64,000 nucleotides of DNA from Christiangramia portivictoriae DSM 23547 (GTDB lineage: Bacteria; Bacteroidota; Bacteroidia; Flavobacteriales; Flavobacteriaceae): positions 372,001 to 436,000 of the forward strand of contig NZ_AUHF01000001.1 in assembly GCF_000423045.1 (NCBI RefSeq). The letters are read 5' to 3'. The notes beneath the pieces are model-generated. The model was not told where the DNA came from and made no database searches. It saw only the letters and a program-made list of their open reading frames with translations. Positions 45,336 through 55,560 of the stretch are shown here, in pieces. How positions within the stretch are numbered: position 1 is the first letter of the stretch; each line of letters begins with the position of its first letter. Position numbers and translations under genes: made by a program.

Positions 45336-47183
45336 ATGTGTGGAATTGTTGGATATATAGGGCATAGAGAAGCTTACCCTATTGTTTTAAAAGGATTACA
45401 AAGACTGGAATATCGTGGTTACGATAGCGCCGGTATCGCTCTATATGATGGTGAAGAGCTTAAAATGTGCAAAACAAAAGGGAAGGTAGCAGATCTTAAA
45501 CATAAATTTGAGGAAGAAGTTTCTACTACCGGAACTGTAGGAATAGGTCATACCAGATGGGCTACTCACGGGGAGCCAAATGATGTGAACTCTCACCCTC
45601 ATTACTCGAATTCTGGTGATATCGTGATTATACACAATGGAATCATTGAGAATTATGACTCACTGAAAAAGGAGTTGAAAAAACGTGGTTATACCTTCAA
45701 AAGTGATACGGATACTGAGGTTCTGGTGAATCTTATTGAAGATGTGATTAAAAATGAAAAAGTAAAGCTTGGTAAAGCGGTTCAGATCGCTCTTAACCAA
45801 ACCATCGGCGCTTACGCAATCGCTGTTTTTAACAAGACAAAACCAGACGAAATCGTCGTGGCGAGGTTAGGAAGCCCATTGGCCATTGGAGTTGGAGAAG
45901 ATGAATTCTTTGTAGCTTCAGATGCTTCACCATTTATTGAATTCACGAATAATGCAATCTATCTTGAAGACGGAGAAATGGCGGTTATTCGTAGAGATAA
46001 GGGTGTGAAAGTTAGAAAAATACATGATGATTCTTTAGTAGATCCTTATGTACAGGAATTGCAAATGAATCTGGAGCAGATCGAAAAAGGTGGTTATGAT
46101 CACTTTATGCTGAAGGAAATTCACGAACAGCCAAATGCTATTAGTGATACCTATAGAGGTAGAATGCTAGTTGACAAAGGCATTATAAGAATGGCCGGAG
46201 TTGATGATAACATGGAGCGTATTGCCAACGCAAAGCGTATCATCATTGTAGCCTGTGGTACATCATGGCATGCAGGTCTGGTAGCAGAGTATATTTTCGA
46301 AGACATTGCCAGAATTCCTGTTGAAGTAGAATACGCTTCAGAATTCAGATATAGAAATCCGGTGATTTCAGAAAATGATGTGGTAATCTCTATCTCACAA
46401 AGTGGAGAAACTGCAGATACCATGGCGGCTATTAAGCTTGCTAAGGAAAAAGGAGCATTTACTTTTGGTGTTTGTAATGTGGTGGGATCTTCCATCTCAA
46501 GAGAAACTCACGCAGGAGCATATACGCATGCCGGCCCGGAAATTGGTGTAGCTTCTACAAAAGCATTTACTACCCAGATCACGGTTCTTACTTTGATGGC
46601 GCTTAAGCTAGGTAAGTTCAAAGGAACTATCTCTAATAGTGATTTCCAGTTCCATTTACAGGAATTAGAGCGTATTCCAGAGAAAGTTAAAGAGGCGCTG
46701 AAGTCTGATGAGCTTATCCAGGAAATTGCAGCGAAATATAAGGACGCTCCAAACTGTCTTTATTTAGGTAGAGGGTATAATTTCCCAGTAGCCCTTGAGG
46801 GTGCTTTGAAATTAAAAGAGATTTCATATATCCATGCAGAAGGTTATCCTGCGGCAGAGATGAAACATGGACCAATTGCTTTGATCGATGAGCAAATGCC
46901 GGTCGTGGTGATCGCTACTAAGAAAGGACATTATGAAAAAGTAGTGAGTAATATTCAGGAGATCAAATCCAGAAAGGGTAAGATCATTGGAATTGTTACC
47001 AAAGGGGACGAGGAAGTTAGGGATCTGGCAGATTATGTGATCGAAGTGCCTGAAACGATGGAATCATTAACTCCATTGCTAACAACGATACCATTACAGT
47101 TATTGTCTTATCATATAGCAGTATTGCTAGGTAAAAATGTGGATCAGCCACGTAACCTTGCGAAATCTGTAACCGTGGAATAA
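45336..47183 (+). CDS. glmS: Glutamine-fructose-6-phosphate aminotransferase (isomerizing)
   Basis: 615 aa. Makes glucosamine-6-phosphate for peptidoglycan and LPS. Class II glutaminase domain with nucleophile Cys2 (MCGIVGYIG), then two SIS sugar-isomerase domains (SISQSGETADTM near 350, ASTKAFTTQ, and YIHAEGYPAAEMKHGP near 500). C-terminal tail DQPRNLAKSVTVE carries the expected Ala/Lys/Ser-Val-Thr end. No glmS ribozyme precedes it (only a 5-nt gap). Own terminator downstream. Confidence 0.98.
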   Translation: MCGIVGYIGHREAYPIVLKGLQRLEYRGYDSAGIALYDGEELKMCKTKGKVADLKHKFEEEVSTTGTVGIGHTRWATHGEPNDVNSHPHYSNSGDIVIIHNGIIENYDSLKKELKKRGYTFKSDTDTEVLVNLIEDVIKNEKVKLGKAVQIALNQTIGAYAIAVFNKTKPDEIVVARLGSPLAIGVGEDEFFVASDASPFIEFTNNAIYLEDGEMAVIRRDKGVKVRKIHDDSLVDPYVQELQMNLEQIEKGGYDHFMLKEIHEQPNAISDTYRGRMLVDKGIIRMAGVDDNMERIANAKRIIIVACGTSWHAGLVAEYIFEDIARIPVEVEYASEFRYRNPVISENDVVISISQSGETADTMAAIKLAKEKGAFTFGVCNVVGSSISRETHAGAYTHAGPEIGVASTKAFTTQITVLTLMALKLGKFKGTISNSDFQFHLQELERIPEKVKEALKSDELIQEIAAKYKDAPNCLYLGRGYNFPVALEGALKLKEISYIHAEGYPAAEMKHGPIALIDEQMPVVVIATKKGHYEKVVSNIQEIKSRKGKIIGIVTKGDEEVRDLADYVIEVPETMESLTPLLTTIPLQLLSYHIAVLLGKNVDQPRNLAKSVTVE

Positions 47184-47205
47184 TATCTTCGGAACAATTT
47201 TCTTT

Positions 47206-47235
47206 AAAAGCCTCTTCTGTAGAAGGGGCTTTTTT
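47206..47235 (+). terminator. Terminator of glmS
   Basis: 12-bp stem (47206-47217 / 47222-47233) with one T-G wobble, tetraloop TGTA, then Ts. Confidence 0.9.
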
Positions 47236-47316
47236 ATTTTAAACGTGATTTTTAGGAGGCTTCAGTGTGGAAAAATCAGGCAATTTTAAAACATTAAAAA
47301 CTTCTCTTTAATTCAA

Positions 47317-47346
47317 TCTGTTTTTTCAGAGAAAAATTTATCTTTG
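47317..47346 (+). promoter_or_regulatory. Promoter of atpD-atpC
   Basis: -7 box TATCTTTG at 47339-47346 (perfect) with a partial -33 TCTG at 47317-47320, spacing 18. It gives an unusually long leader of ~90 nt. Confidence 0.6.
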
Positions 47347-47359
47347 CACCCTGAAAATG

Positions 47360-47401
47360 ACCTATTTCTGATTTATCATTTTTGAAATCAAGCCGATAGG
47401 T
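47360..47401 (+). promoter_or_regulatory. Nested stem-loop in the atpD 5' leader
   Basis: Two perfect 6-bp helices nest inside each other: ACCTAT (47360-47365) with ATAGGT (47396-47401), and TGATTT (47369-47374) with AAATCA (47385-47390). The inner loop is 10 nt and the two internal loops are TTC and AGCCG. It lies 39 nt before the atpD ATG and may control translation or stability. No T-run follows, so it is not a terminator. Confidence 0.45.
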
Positions 47402-47440
47402 ATTTGAATTTTACGTAATAAAATTAAAAGAATTAGATAA

Positions 47441-48952
<1,512 letters not shown>

Positions 48953-48962
48953 AATTAGTTAA

Positions 48963-49259
48963 ATGTATTTAGAGATAGTTACTCCAGAGGCAGTAGTATT
49001 CAGAGCTAAAGTAGATGCTGTGAAAGTTCCAGGTCATGATGGTGAATTCCAGATGTTGAACAATCACGCGCCTATCGTATCTGTTCTTACTGAAGGTGAT
49101 GTAAAGATCGATCTTGCAGCCGGAAGCACGAACGAGATCAAAGCTAAGGATCAGTCGGCTTTTAGAACGGAAGGAAATAATACTGAAGTTTTGTTCTACA
49201 CCATCAAAGGTGGAGTTCTTGAGATGAAGGATAATAAAGCGATCATTTTGGCCGACTAA
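48963..49259 (+). CDS. atpC: F1Fo ATP synthase subunit epsilon (short form)
   Basis: 98 aa. Contains only the N-terminal beta-sandwich (MYLEIVTPEAVVF ... GEFQMLNNHAPIVSVL) that binds gamma; the helical C-terminal domain of ~45 residues found in E. coli epsilon is absent. Without it the auto-inhibition by the extended C-terminal helices is not possible. Ten bases after atpD. Confidence 0.95.
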   Translation: MYLEIVTPEAVVFRAKVDAVKVPGHDGEFQMLNNHAPIVSVLTEGDVKIDLAAGSTNEIKAKDQSAFRTEGNNTEVLFYTIKGGVLEMKDNKAIILAD

Positions 49260-49281
49260 TATTCTCATTCTTATATAAATT

Positions 49282-49312
49282 AAAAGCCTTTCATTTCTGA
49301 AAGGCTTTTTTT
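49282..49312. terminator. Bidirectional terminator between atpC and the M61 peptidase gene
   Basis: 12-bp perfect stem AAAAGCCTTTCA (49282-49293) / TGAAAGGCTTTT (49298-49309), loop TTTC, followed by Ts on + and preceded by As on that strand. Confidence 0.92.
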
Positions 49313-49334
49313 ATGAGTATTCCTGAGCTTGTGA

Positions 49335-51110
49335 TTATTTGGATTCCAGCCAGTTCTTTCGGTTCTTTAATTGTTCTTTCGAAGCATTTTCAGATAACCT
49401 GATCTTGTATGCAGGATCTGCGGAAAGTTCTACGGAAGTAGTTCCGGTTTCACCAAAGCGCTTGTACTCGAGACTGATTTTTTCTCCTTCAGCAGTAGTT
49501 GCAATCACTTCCTCCATTTCTTCTGAAGTAGTTATCGGAGCTCCATTCGCTGAAATGATGACATCGCCTTCGTCCAGTCCCGCTTCGTAGGCAGGACTGC
49601 CAATCACTGTATTCCGACGAATTTCAAGTCCGTTTTCTGTCTCCCGGAAACTGGCGCCAAAATGGTTCTTTTTGGTGTTTTGTGTGATGCTAACCCCAAC
49701 CTGCTCAAATAACTTTTTATACTCTGGTCTTTCAGCGGAACGTATATGTTTTGCGAAAAAGTTTTGTGAGAATTCTTCGCCAGCGTATGCTGAAAGCGTA
49801 ATTTCAATATCCTCTACATCGTAAGCAACCTCATTCTTTCCATATTTCTGCCACATTAGCTTCATGAAATCGTCAAGATTCAGATCTTTTTCTCTTAAAG
49901 AAAGATCCAAAGCAAGACCAAGAATGCTTCCGTAGGAATAATAAGAGATAAAGGTATTTTCACGATTTACGGGATCTACAGAAGTGGCGGCATCAACAAA
50001 TGGTGCCTGCATGCTCATTTCCATAGGATTAAAATATCGGGTTGCAGGTGAATTCCAGACATAATTGAAAGTTCCTGAAAGTCCTTCTATGTATTCTTTT
50101 TCTGAAGTGATACCGGCACGATGCAGGATCAACCCGGTATAGTAACTGGTGAAACCTTCAGCAAACCATAGATTGCGACTCATGTTAACTTCAGAAAAAC
50201 TGAAAGGTTCCAGATCTTCAGGACGAATTCTTTCCACATTCCAGCCATGAAAAAATTCATGAGCCACGGTGCCAATATTACCCTTCATGCCGCCATTTGC
50301 CAGAGCATCTGTTTTTGTAAGAATCGTACTGTTACGATGCTCCATCCCGTCGCCACTAGCGTTGGGCATATAGCAGGCCAAGAAGGTATATCTGCCAAAA
50401 TCATAATCTGGTAACTCGCCAAAAACAGCGGCTTCCTGTTCTACGACCCGCTTTACCTGCTCGAAATACTGATCAAATTCAGCTTCAGATCCCTGGTGAT
50501 GTAGAACAAATTCGATCTTCTGGCCATCATGCTCGAAACTTCTAATTTGATGATCGCTGATTTCTATCGGGCTGTCCATAAAATAGTAAAGATCTGGAGC
50601 TTTAAAGGTATGCTCGTTGATCTTCTCAAGCTGTGTAGCGATCTTCCAGTCTGGCTTGTCCTGCAAATCGACCTGTAGTTCGATTGCACGATCTTTTAAC
50701 GCTTCAGCATACATGAATGTGGCGGGAATATTCAAATGCGCATGGCTGGCATCAACCTGCGAATAGGTGCCGTCCCCGCGGTTTGCGTACAGTATGTATT
50801 GTACGGTAATTGTACCATCGGTATTTTTGACGGTCCAGGAGTAAGGATCATTCCGTTCTATCTCTAATTCATCTCCCTGGCTATTGAAAGCTTTAAAGCC
50901 ATAGACGTTTTTAGCAAATTCATGCAACGCATATCTTCCGGGAGAAGTTCTGCTCATTTGAACGCTTAACTTCTGTGATTTAATCTTCGGAAATGTCACT
51001 TCGATCTTTGCTTCATGATGCACGGCATTGCTGAAGGAAACTTTATAAGTATTGACCTGCGAAGTTGCAGCGATTGAAGTAAGTAATAGTAGCCATATTA
51101 ATGATCTCAT
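49335..51110 (-). CDS. M61-family metallopeptidase with PDZ domain
   Basis: 591 aa. Signal peptide ~1-20 (LLLLTSIAATSQ). The gluzincin motif HEFFHGWNVERIRP (~283-296) gives the zinc-binding HExxH and the Glu ligand further on. Residues ~490-560 hold a PDZ domain (GSPAYEAGLDEGDVIISANG). It is a periplasmic or exported glycyl-aminopeptidase-type enzyme. Monocistronic: convergent with atpC; the HTH gene lies 49 nt upstream on the same strand. Confidence 0.93.
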   Translation of the reverse strand: MRSLIWLLLLTSIAATSQVNTYKVSFSNAVHHEAKIEVTFPKIKSQKLSVQMSRTSPGRYALHEFAKNVYGFKAFNSQGDELEIERNDPYSWTVKNTDGTITVQYILYANRGDGTYSQVDASHAHLNIPATFMYAEALKDRAIELQVDLQDKPDWKIATQLEKINEHTFKAPDLYYFMDSPIEISDHQIRSFEHDGQKIEFVLHHQGSEAEFDQYFEQVKRVVEQEAAVFGELPDYDFGRYTFLACYMPNASGDGMEHRNSTILTKTDALANGGMKGNIGTVAHEFFHGWNVERIRPEDLEPFSFSEVNMSRNLWFAEGFTSYYTGLILHRAGITSEKEYIEGLSGTFNYVWNSPATRYFNPMEMSMQAPFVDAATSVDPVNRENTFISYYSYGSILGLALDLSLREKDLNLDDFMKLMWQKYGKNEVAYDVEDIEITLSAYAGEEFSQNFFAKHIRSAERPEYKKLFEQVGVSITQNTKKNHFGASFRETENGLEIRRNTVIGSPAYEAGLDEGDVIISANGAPITTSEEMEEVIATTAEGEKISLEYKRFGETGTTSVELSADPAYKIRLSENASKEQLKNRKNWLESK

Positions 51111-51159
51111 ACATTGAAAATTTTAGTAGCTAAATTTAAGAGAATAAGTCGGAAATCCT

Positions 51160-51366
51160 TTAATCTAAAACATATTCCAGGATGTCTCCGGGTTGGCAGT
51201 CCAGAGCCTGGCAAATAGCTTCAAGCGTGGAAAACCTTATAGCGCGGGCCTTTCCCGTCTTGAGAATGGAAAGATTGGCTGTAGTGATTCCTACGATTTC
51301 GGCCAGTTCGTTGCTTTTCATGCCTCTTTCTTCCAGCATCCGATCCAGATTTATGATAATAGGCAT
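51160..51366 (-). CDS. Small Cro/C1-type HTH regulator (YozG-like)
   Basis: 68 aa. One helix-turn-helix: MLEERGMKSNELAEIVGITTANLSIL is the DNA-reading part (residues ~9-34), and ICQALDCQPGDILEYV is the C-terminal dimer/helix region. YozG-like regulators are typically paired with a DUF2975 membrane protein; here they follow three of them. The stop-to-start gap to the upstream DUF2975 gene is 2 nt, so they are one operon. Likely binds the inverted repeat at 53002-53032. Confidence 0.9.
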   Translation of the reverse strand: MPIIINLDRMLEERGMKSNELAEIVGITTANLSILKTGKARAIRFSTLEAICQALDCQPGDILEYVLD

Positions 51367-51368
51367 AC

Positions 51369-51938
51369 TTAAACAGTTAATTTGTTCTCTTCCATCAATT
51401 GATTTCCTTCTTTAAAAATTTCAGCAAAGATAAAAGCCAGTAAAGCAATGATCAGATAAGTAAAATCCAGATGAACACTACTTACGTGATGATTACCGAA
51501 ATCCCAATCACTAACACCCGAAAGAAAAGACAGGACTATACTATAGATACCTATTCTTCTAAATGAGACCACATTTTGTCTTCCGAAGGTTTTGCGTACT
51601 CTTACAGAGTGTATGACTTTAAGAAATTCTGAAACGGCGAAAAATGTGATGCCTATCACGCCCATAAATTTGAAGTAGGTAAAATACAGGGAAGCTTTGT
51701 TCCAGTTCTTCACATATAATTTGGCGGGATCATCTTCAACTTCTCCATACGCCTTTTTTAATGTTATCGTTTCATTTGCAACTGGTTTATTAATATACCA
51801 GTCGGCGTAAAATTCCCGGTCGATTTGTAAATGGATAAAAATTATGGTCAGGGCTACTGCCGCGAATAACAGCACAAAATTGCATATTTTGAATACTGCC
51901 GAGGCCACACGAAGGAGGTTGTTCTTTCTCATAGTCAT
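51369..51938 (-). CDS. DUF2975 membrane protein, copy 3
   Basis: 189 aa, four predicted membrane segments (~12-33, ~88-110, ~125-145, ~160-180). It ends AEIFKEGNQLMEENKLTV, the family C-terminal motif shared with the two genes upstream. It is the only one of the three with a long extracytoplasmic loop (DREFYADWYINKPVANET, ~37-55) after the first membrane segment. Function of DUF2975 is unknown; pairing with the HTH gene suggests a signal-transducing or regulator-tethering part. An ATG two codons later is an alternative start. Confidence 0.72.
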   Translation of the reverse strand: MTMRKNNLLRVASAVFKICNFVLLFAAVALTIIFIHLQIDREFYADWYINKPVANETITLKKAYGEVEDDPAKLYVKNWNKASLYFTYFKFMGVIGITFFAVSEFLKVIHSVRVRKTFGRQNVVSFRRIGIYSIVLSFLSGVSDWDFGNHHVSSVHLDFTYLIIALLAFIFAEIFKEGNQLMEENKLTV

Positions 51939-51946
51939 GCTTATCT

Positions 51947-52471
51947 TTAAATAGTCATTTCATTTTCCTGTTTGATTACCTGCCCGTTTTTCAGAAAAAA
52001 ATTGAATACCAGAAGTATCTTACCAAGAAGGTACAGACATAAGTAAACAGGAATAAATCCCAGGACATTGAAAGGAGCCATTAGAAAGAAGACACCGCAA
52101 AGCATGATCAAGATGAATTTCAATTTTGCAAATGCGATTACTGTAGCTGCAATTCTTTTAAGTTCATCTGCCTGTTCATTATGGAACATCCGTTCTTTAA
52201 TGGCATCATTCAGAATCCCTATGGCGGCGATAAGCCTAAACCCAAACCAGCAATAAAGAAGTCCAGATCCTATCATGAAAATTTTAATTCCCGGTTCCGG
52301 GTATTCATAGCTACGTGATGGAAAAGAAGCGTTGAAAATAAGCGTTCTGCTGAGATTGGATATATCGATTTCCGGAAATAGCAGGCTTAGAAAACAGCAT
52401 ACTCCGGTCAGGATGGAGCCGACGATCAGGATGCAAACTATCCACTTAACTAGTTTAATATCAAATTTCAT
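51947..52471 (-). CDS. DUF2975 membrane protein, copy 2
   Basis: 174 aa, four membrane segments (~8-32, ~58-84, ~110-135, ~138-160). Ends FLKNGQVIKQENEMTI, matching the other copies. The gap to copy 3 is 8 nt, and to copy 1 it is 9 nt, so all are co-transcribed. The ALA/KER stretch FHNEQADELKRIAATVI (~97-113) resembles the pre-TM3 region of copy 1. Function unknown. Confidence 0.7.
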   Translation of the reverse strand: MKFDIKLVKWIVCILIVGSILTGVCCFLSLLFPEIDISNLSRTLIFNASFPSRSYEYPEPGIKIFMIGSGLLYCWFGFRLIAAIGILNDAIKERMFHNEQADELKRIAATVIAFAKLKFILIMLCGVFFLMAPFNVLGFIPVYLCLYLLGKILLVFNFFLKNGQVIKQENEMTI

Positions 52472-52480
52472 AAGCCTGTT

Positions 52481-52990
52481 TTATATAGTTAATTCGTTTT
52501 CGCTTTTCAATTGATAGGCTCTTTCGAAAATCTTACTCAGCACGATAAAAAAAGCACCGATTGCGATAAAAAGCCAGAATGTGGATATTTCCAACTTAAG
52601 TTCCAATTTGGACTTAAGCATGATTCTCATTAGAAAGGAACCGATACTGTCGAGAACGCTCAGCCAGATGATCAATTTTCCTAATAAGCTGAAGCCGGTG
52701 ATCTGGTATTTTGTAAAGAGTTTGTTACTCTGAAAACTGTTTACAATTTTAAGCATTAACCATACGATAAGGCTTATGGCTGAATAGAGGAAAAAGCTGT
52801 AAATAAACTGAAGGACAGCGGCGGAACTGGAAGTAATTGGAAAAAGTAATTCTATATCTGAATGTAGATCGTACTCGTTAAAAAAAGAAAAGTTCATTGC
52901 AAATCCGGCTGAAATTACTGCTGTAAATAGCGACAAAAACAGACTGACCTAAAGTAAGCATTTAAGAGTTTTAATCGATGCGCTTTTCAT
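52481..52990 (-). pseudogene. DUF2975 membrane protein, copy 1, with an in-frame amber codon (TAG) at codon 14
   Basis: From the ATG at 52990 the frame reads MKSASIKTLKCLL, then TAG (52949-52951), then VSLFLSLFTAVISAG and on to the family C-terminus ERAYQLKSENELTI, 169 codons if the TAG is ignored. Without the TAG it would be a complete DUF2975 gene of normal length. The open part restarts only at TTG 52936 or ATG 52897 (151 or 138 aa) and would lack the cytoplasmic N-terminus and part of the first membrane segment. A sequencing error, a true nonsense mutation and restart are all possible. Its promoter overlaps the inverted repeat at 53002-53032. Confidence 0.65.
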
Positions 52991-53001
52991 AATTATTGTT
53001 T

Positions 53002-53032
53002 TTCGATAACAAACATATGTCAAATTATCGAA
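53002..53032 (-). promoter_or_regulatory. Operator-like inverted repeat around the -7 box of the DUF2975/HTH operon
   Basis: TTCGATAA (53002-53009) and TTATCGAA (53025-53032) are a perfect 8-bp inverted pair, 15 nt apart. On the minus strand, between them, is the -7 box TATGTTTG (53010-53017), directly next to one half-site, with ATTG as -33 18 nt upstream. The ATG of copy 1 is ~13 nt after the likely start. A third partial match CGAATA/TATTCG (53029-53034 and 53045-53050) overlaps it. This placement suits repression by the small HTH protein. Confidence 0.6.
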
Positions 53033-53181
53033 TATCAATAATTTTATTCGTAAATGATTAAAAGACTTCTGGTTAATGATAGAACATTGAGAGTGAATTA
53101 CGTAAAGCTCAATTAATGTAGAAATCACGTTTATCTTCAGGATTATTAATTGTGCTAAAACTATTCTTCAATAATAACTAT

Positions 53182-53189
53182 TATATTTG
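53182..53189 (+). promoter_or_regulatory. -7 box of the mrp operon
   Basis: TATATTTG, perfect TAnnTTTG, with ~16 nt of leader to the mrpA ATG (53211). No clean -33 TTG at the usual distance. Confidence 0.5.
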
Positions 53190-53210
53190 CGACAAACAGA
53201 TTTACTAAGT

Positions 53211-55559
53211 ATGCTTACCGCAATTCTTACAGGATTTATATTTTCTATTCTCTTGGTTTTTGTAGGGAGGTTTTTTAAAGGTAAGCTCTCGATCCTGGCT
53301 TCCATCGTGCCTTTAGGGCTGTTTTTATATTTTTTCCAATTCATCACTCCAATTGCAAATGACGAGATCATTACTAGGTCCTTTGAATGGATTCCTTCCT
53401 TTGGAGTAGATCTTGGTTTTAAGCTGGATGGCCTGTCACTACTATTTTCACTGATGATCACAGGGATTGGATTCCTTGTTTTCGCATATACTTCTTCATA
53501 CCTGAAAGGACATGAATACCTGGATAGATTCTATGGTTATCTGTCTGCTTTCATGGGAGCAATGCTGGGATTGGTGCTTTCAGACAACATGATCACTTTG
53601 TTCGTGTTCTGGGAACTCACCAGTATCAGTTCCTTCTTTCTTATCGGTTTTAATAATACCAATCCTGCTTCCCGAAAGTCGGCAATGACTGCTTTGGGTA
53701 TCACCGGGATAGGAGGGTTGTTGTTACTAGCTTCAGCTCTACTTCTTAATAATATCACAGGAACCTACAGCATTTCAGAAATGCTGAGCATGAGTGAGGC
53801 TATTCGTGGAAACGAATTCTATGCAGTAGCCGTGTTCTTATTATTTGGAGCAGCTTTCACAAAATCGGCGCAATTTCCATTTCATTTCTGGCTACCGGGA
53901 GCAATGAAAGCCCCAACACCCGTTTCTACTTATCTGCACTCTGCTACGATGGTAAAAGCAGGTATCTATTTATTAATGCGCTTTACTCCTGTACTTGGAG
54001 GCGAAAATATCTGGAATTACACGCTGATCATCGTGGGAGGAATTACCATGCTATATTCAGCCATCCATACCCTGTTTAGGACCGACCTTAAAGGGATTCT
54101 TGCTTATTCAACAATTTCGGCGCTAGGTATCCTGGTGTTTTTAATTGGGCTGGGAACTGAAGAGGCATTCCTGGCTGCAGCAGTATTCATAATCGTACAC
54201 GCATTATACAAAGCGACTTTGTTCCTGGTCACGGGAATCATAGACCACCAAACACATACCCGCGATATTACCAGGCTTGCAGGACTGAATAAAATTATGC
54301 TCCCGGTGGGGATCGCTGGGATCCTGGCGGCAATTTCGAGCGCAGGAATACCACCAACTATAGGATTTATTGGAAAAGAACTTACTTACGAAGCTACTTA
54401 TCATTCAGATACAATCATCATCATTTCGATGATAGCGATAGTCCTGACCAAAATTCTCTTGCTATATGCAGGATTTGTGGCGGGGATAAAACCTTTTACC
54501 GGGAAATTACCCGATGAACATCAGGAGGTGAAAGCACCCGATCCAATCATGTGGATTCCTCCGGTGCTGCTGGCAACCTTAGGTCTGGTCTTTGGGATAG
54601 CACCATTTTTAGTCGAAGGTGCCCTGATCAAACCTGTGGTGACCGCTCTGGGTGGTAATGCTTCAGAGATTCACCTGGCTCTATGGCATGGGTTCAATAC
54701 GATATTTATTCTTAGCTTGATCACCATTGGTGTTGGAACAGCCCTGTATTTTCTCCTCAAACCTTCAGAAAAACTGGTGGCAGCTGCAGCCAGATACAAT
54801 GCAATTTCTCCTGAAAATATTCTGAATCTTATAAACAAAGGTTTTGTGCAATTCTCCAGTTTCTGGACGAATTTCTTTCAGAATGGATACTTAAGAAACT
54901 ATATATCCATCATAATACTTTTTCTTGTCGTTATCGTAGGATATATCATGATCGGGAATACCCGTTTTGTGATCGATTACAATTCATTGTCAAAGATTAC
55001 TGTTTATGAGATCACCACTACTTTAATTTTGATTGCGGGAATTTTCTATACAGTTTTTACTGAATCGCGTCTTGCGGCGGTGGCCGCTATGGGTGTGGTA
55101 GGGCTTTCCATTTGTTTGATCTTTGTATTTTACTCGGCACCCGATCTGGCCATGACTCAGTTCTCTATAGATACGCTTACCGTGATTCTATTCGTGCTGG
55201 TATTATATAAATTACCAAAATATCTGAAGCTATCAGACTATAAAACACGAGTGAGGGATGGCGTGCTGTCCAGCATTTTTGGTTTGATCATTACAGTTCT
55301 TGCGCTGGAGGTACTTTCTGAGCCTGTAAGTAAGCAGGTTGGGGAATTTTACGCGGCCAACTCGTATGTGGAAGCCCATGGGAAGAATGTGGTCAATGTG
55401 ATCCTGGTAGACTTCAGGGGAGCAGACACTCTAATTGAAATCTCTGTACTTTCCATAGCGGCGGTGGGTGTATTTGGTTTGATGAAATTAAGGCTTAAGA
55501 TGAGAGACAGGAAACGTTATGCAGATGTGAGTCTGGATAAGGAAAATAAGGAACAATAA
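53211..55559 (+). CDS. mrpA: Na+/H+ antiporter subunit A (MrpA/MnhA)
   Basis: 782 aa from the ATG at 53211. About 20 membrane segments. The N-terminal part is a complex I NuoL-like antiporter module (WELTSISSFFLIGFN near 130, SYLHSATMVKAGIYLLMRF near 240, the key Lys/His residues of the proton path lying in such segments). The C-terminal ~170 residues hold the MbhD/MbhE-like part (TQFSIDTLTVILFVLVLYKLP). First of seven co-directional genes. The frame runs eight codons further upstream through TTG, inside the -7 box, so ATG is chosen. Confidence 0.94.
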   Translation: MLTAILTGFIFSILLVFVGRFFKGKLSILASIVPLGLFLYFFQFITPIANDEIITRSFEWIPSFGVDLGFKLDGLSLLFSLMITGIGFLVFAYTSSYLKGHEYLDRFYGYLSAFMGAMLGLVLSDNMITLFVFWELTSISSFFLIGFNNTNPASRKSAMTALGITGIGGLLLLASALLLNNITGTYSISEMLSMSEAIRGNEFYAVAVFLLFGAAFTKSAQFPFHFWLPGAMKAPTPVSTYLHSATMVKAGIYLLMRFTPVLGGENIWNYTLIIVGGITMLYSAIHTLFRTDLKGILAYSTISALGILVFLIGLGTEEAFLAAAVFIIVHALYKATLFLVTGIIDHQTHTRDITRLAGLNKIMLPVGIAGILAAISSAGIPPTIGFIGKELTYEATYHSDTIIIISMIAIVLTKILLLYAGFVAGIKPFTGKLPDEHQEVKAPDPIMWIPPVLLATLGLVFGIAPFLVEGALIKPVVTALGGNASEIHLALWHGFNTIFILSLITIGVGTALYFLLKPSEKLVAAAARYNAISPENILNLINKGFVQFSSFWTNFFQNGYLRNYISIIILFLVVIVGYIMIGNTRFVIDYNSLSKITVYEITTTLILIAGIFYTVFTESRLAAVAAMGVVGLSICLIFVFYSAPDLAMTQFSIDTLTVILFVLVLYKLPKYLKLSDYKTRVRDGVLSSIFGLIITVLALEVLSEPVSKQVGEFYAANSYVEAHGKNVVNVILVDFRGADTLIEISVLSIAAVGVFGLMKLRLKMRDRKRYADVSLDKENKEQ

Positions 55560-55560
55560 T

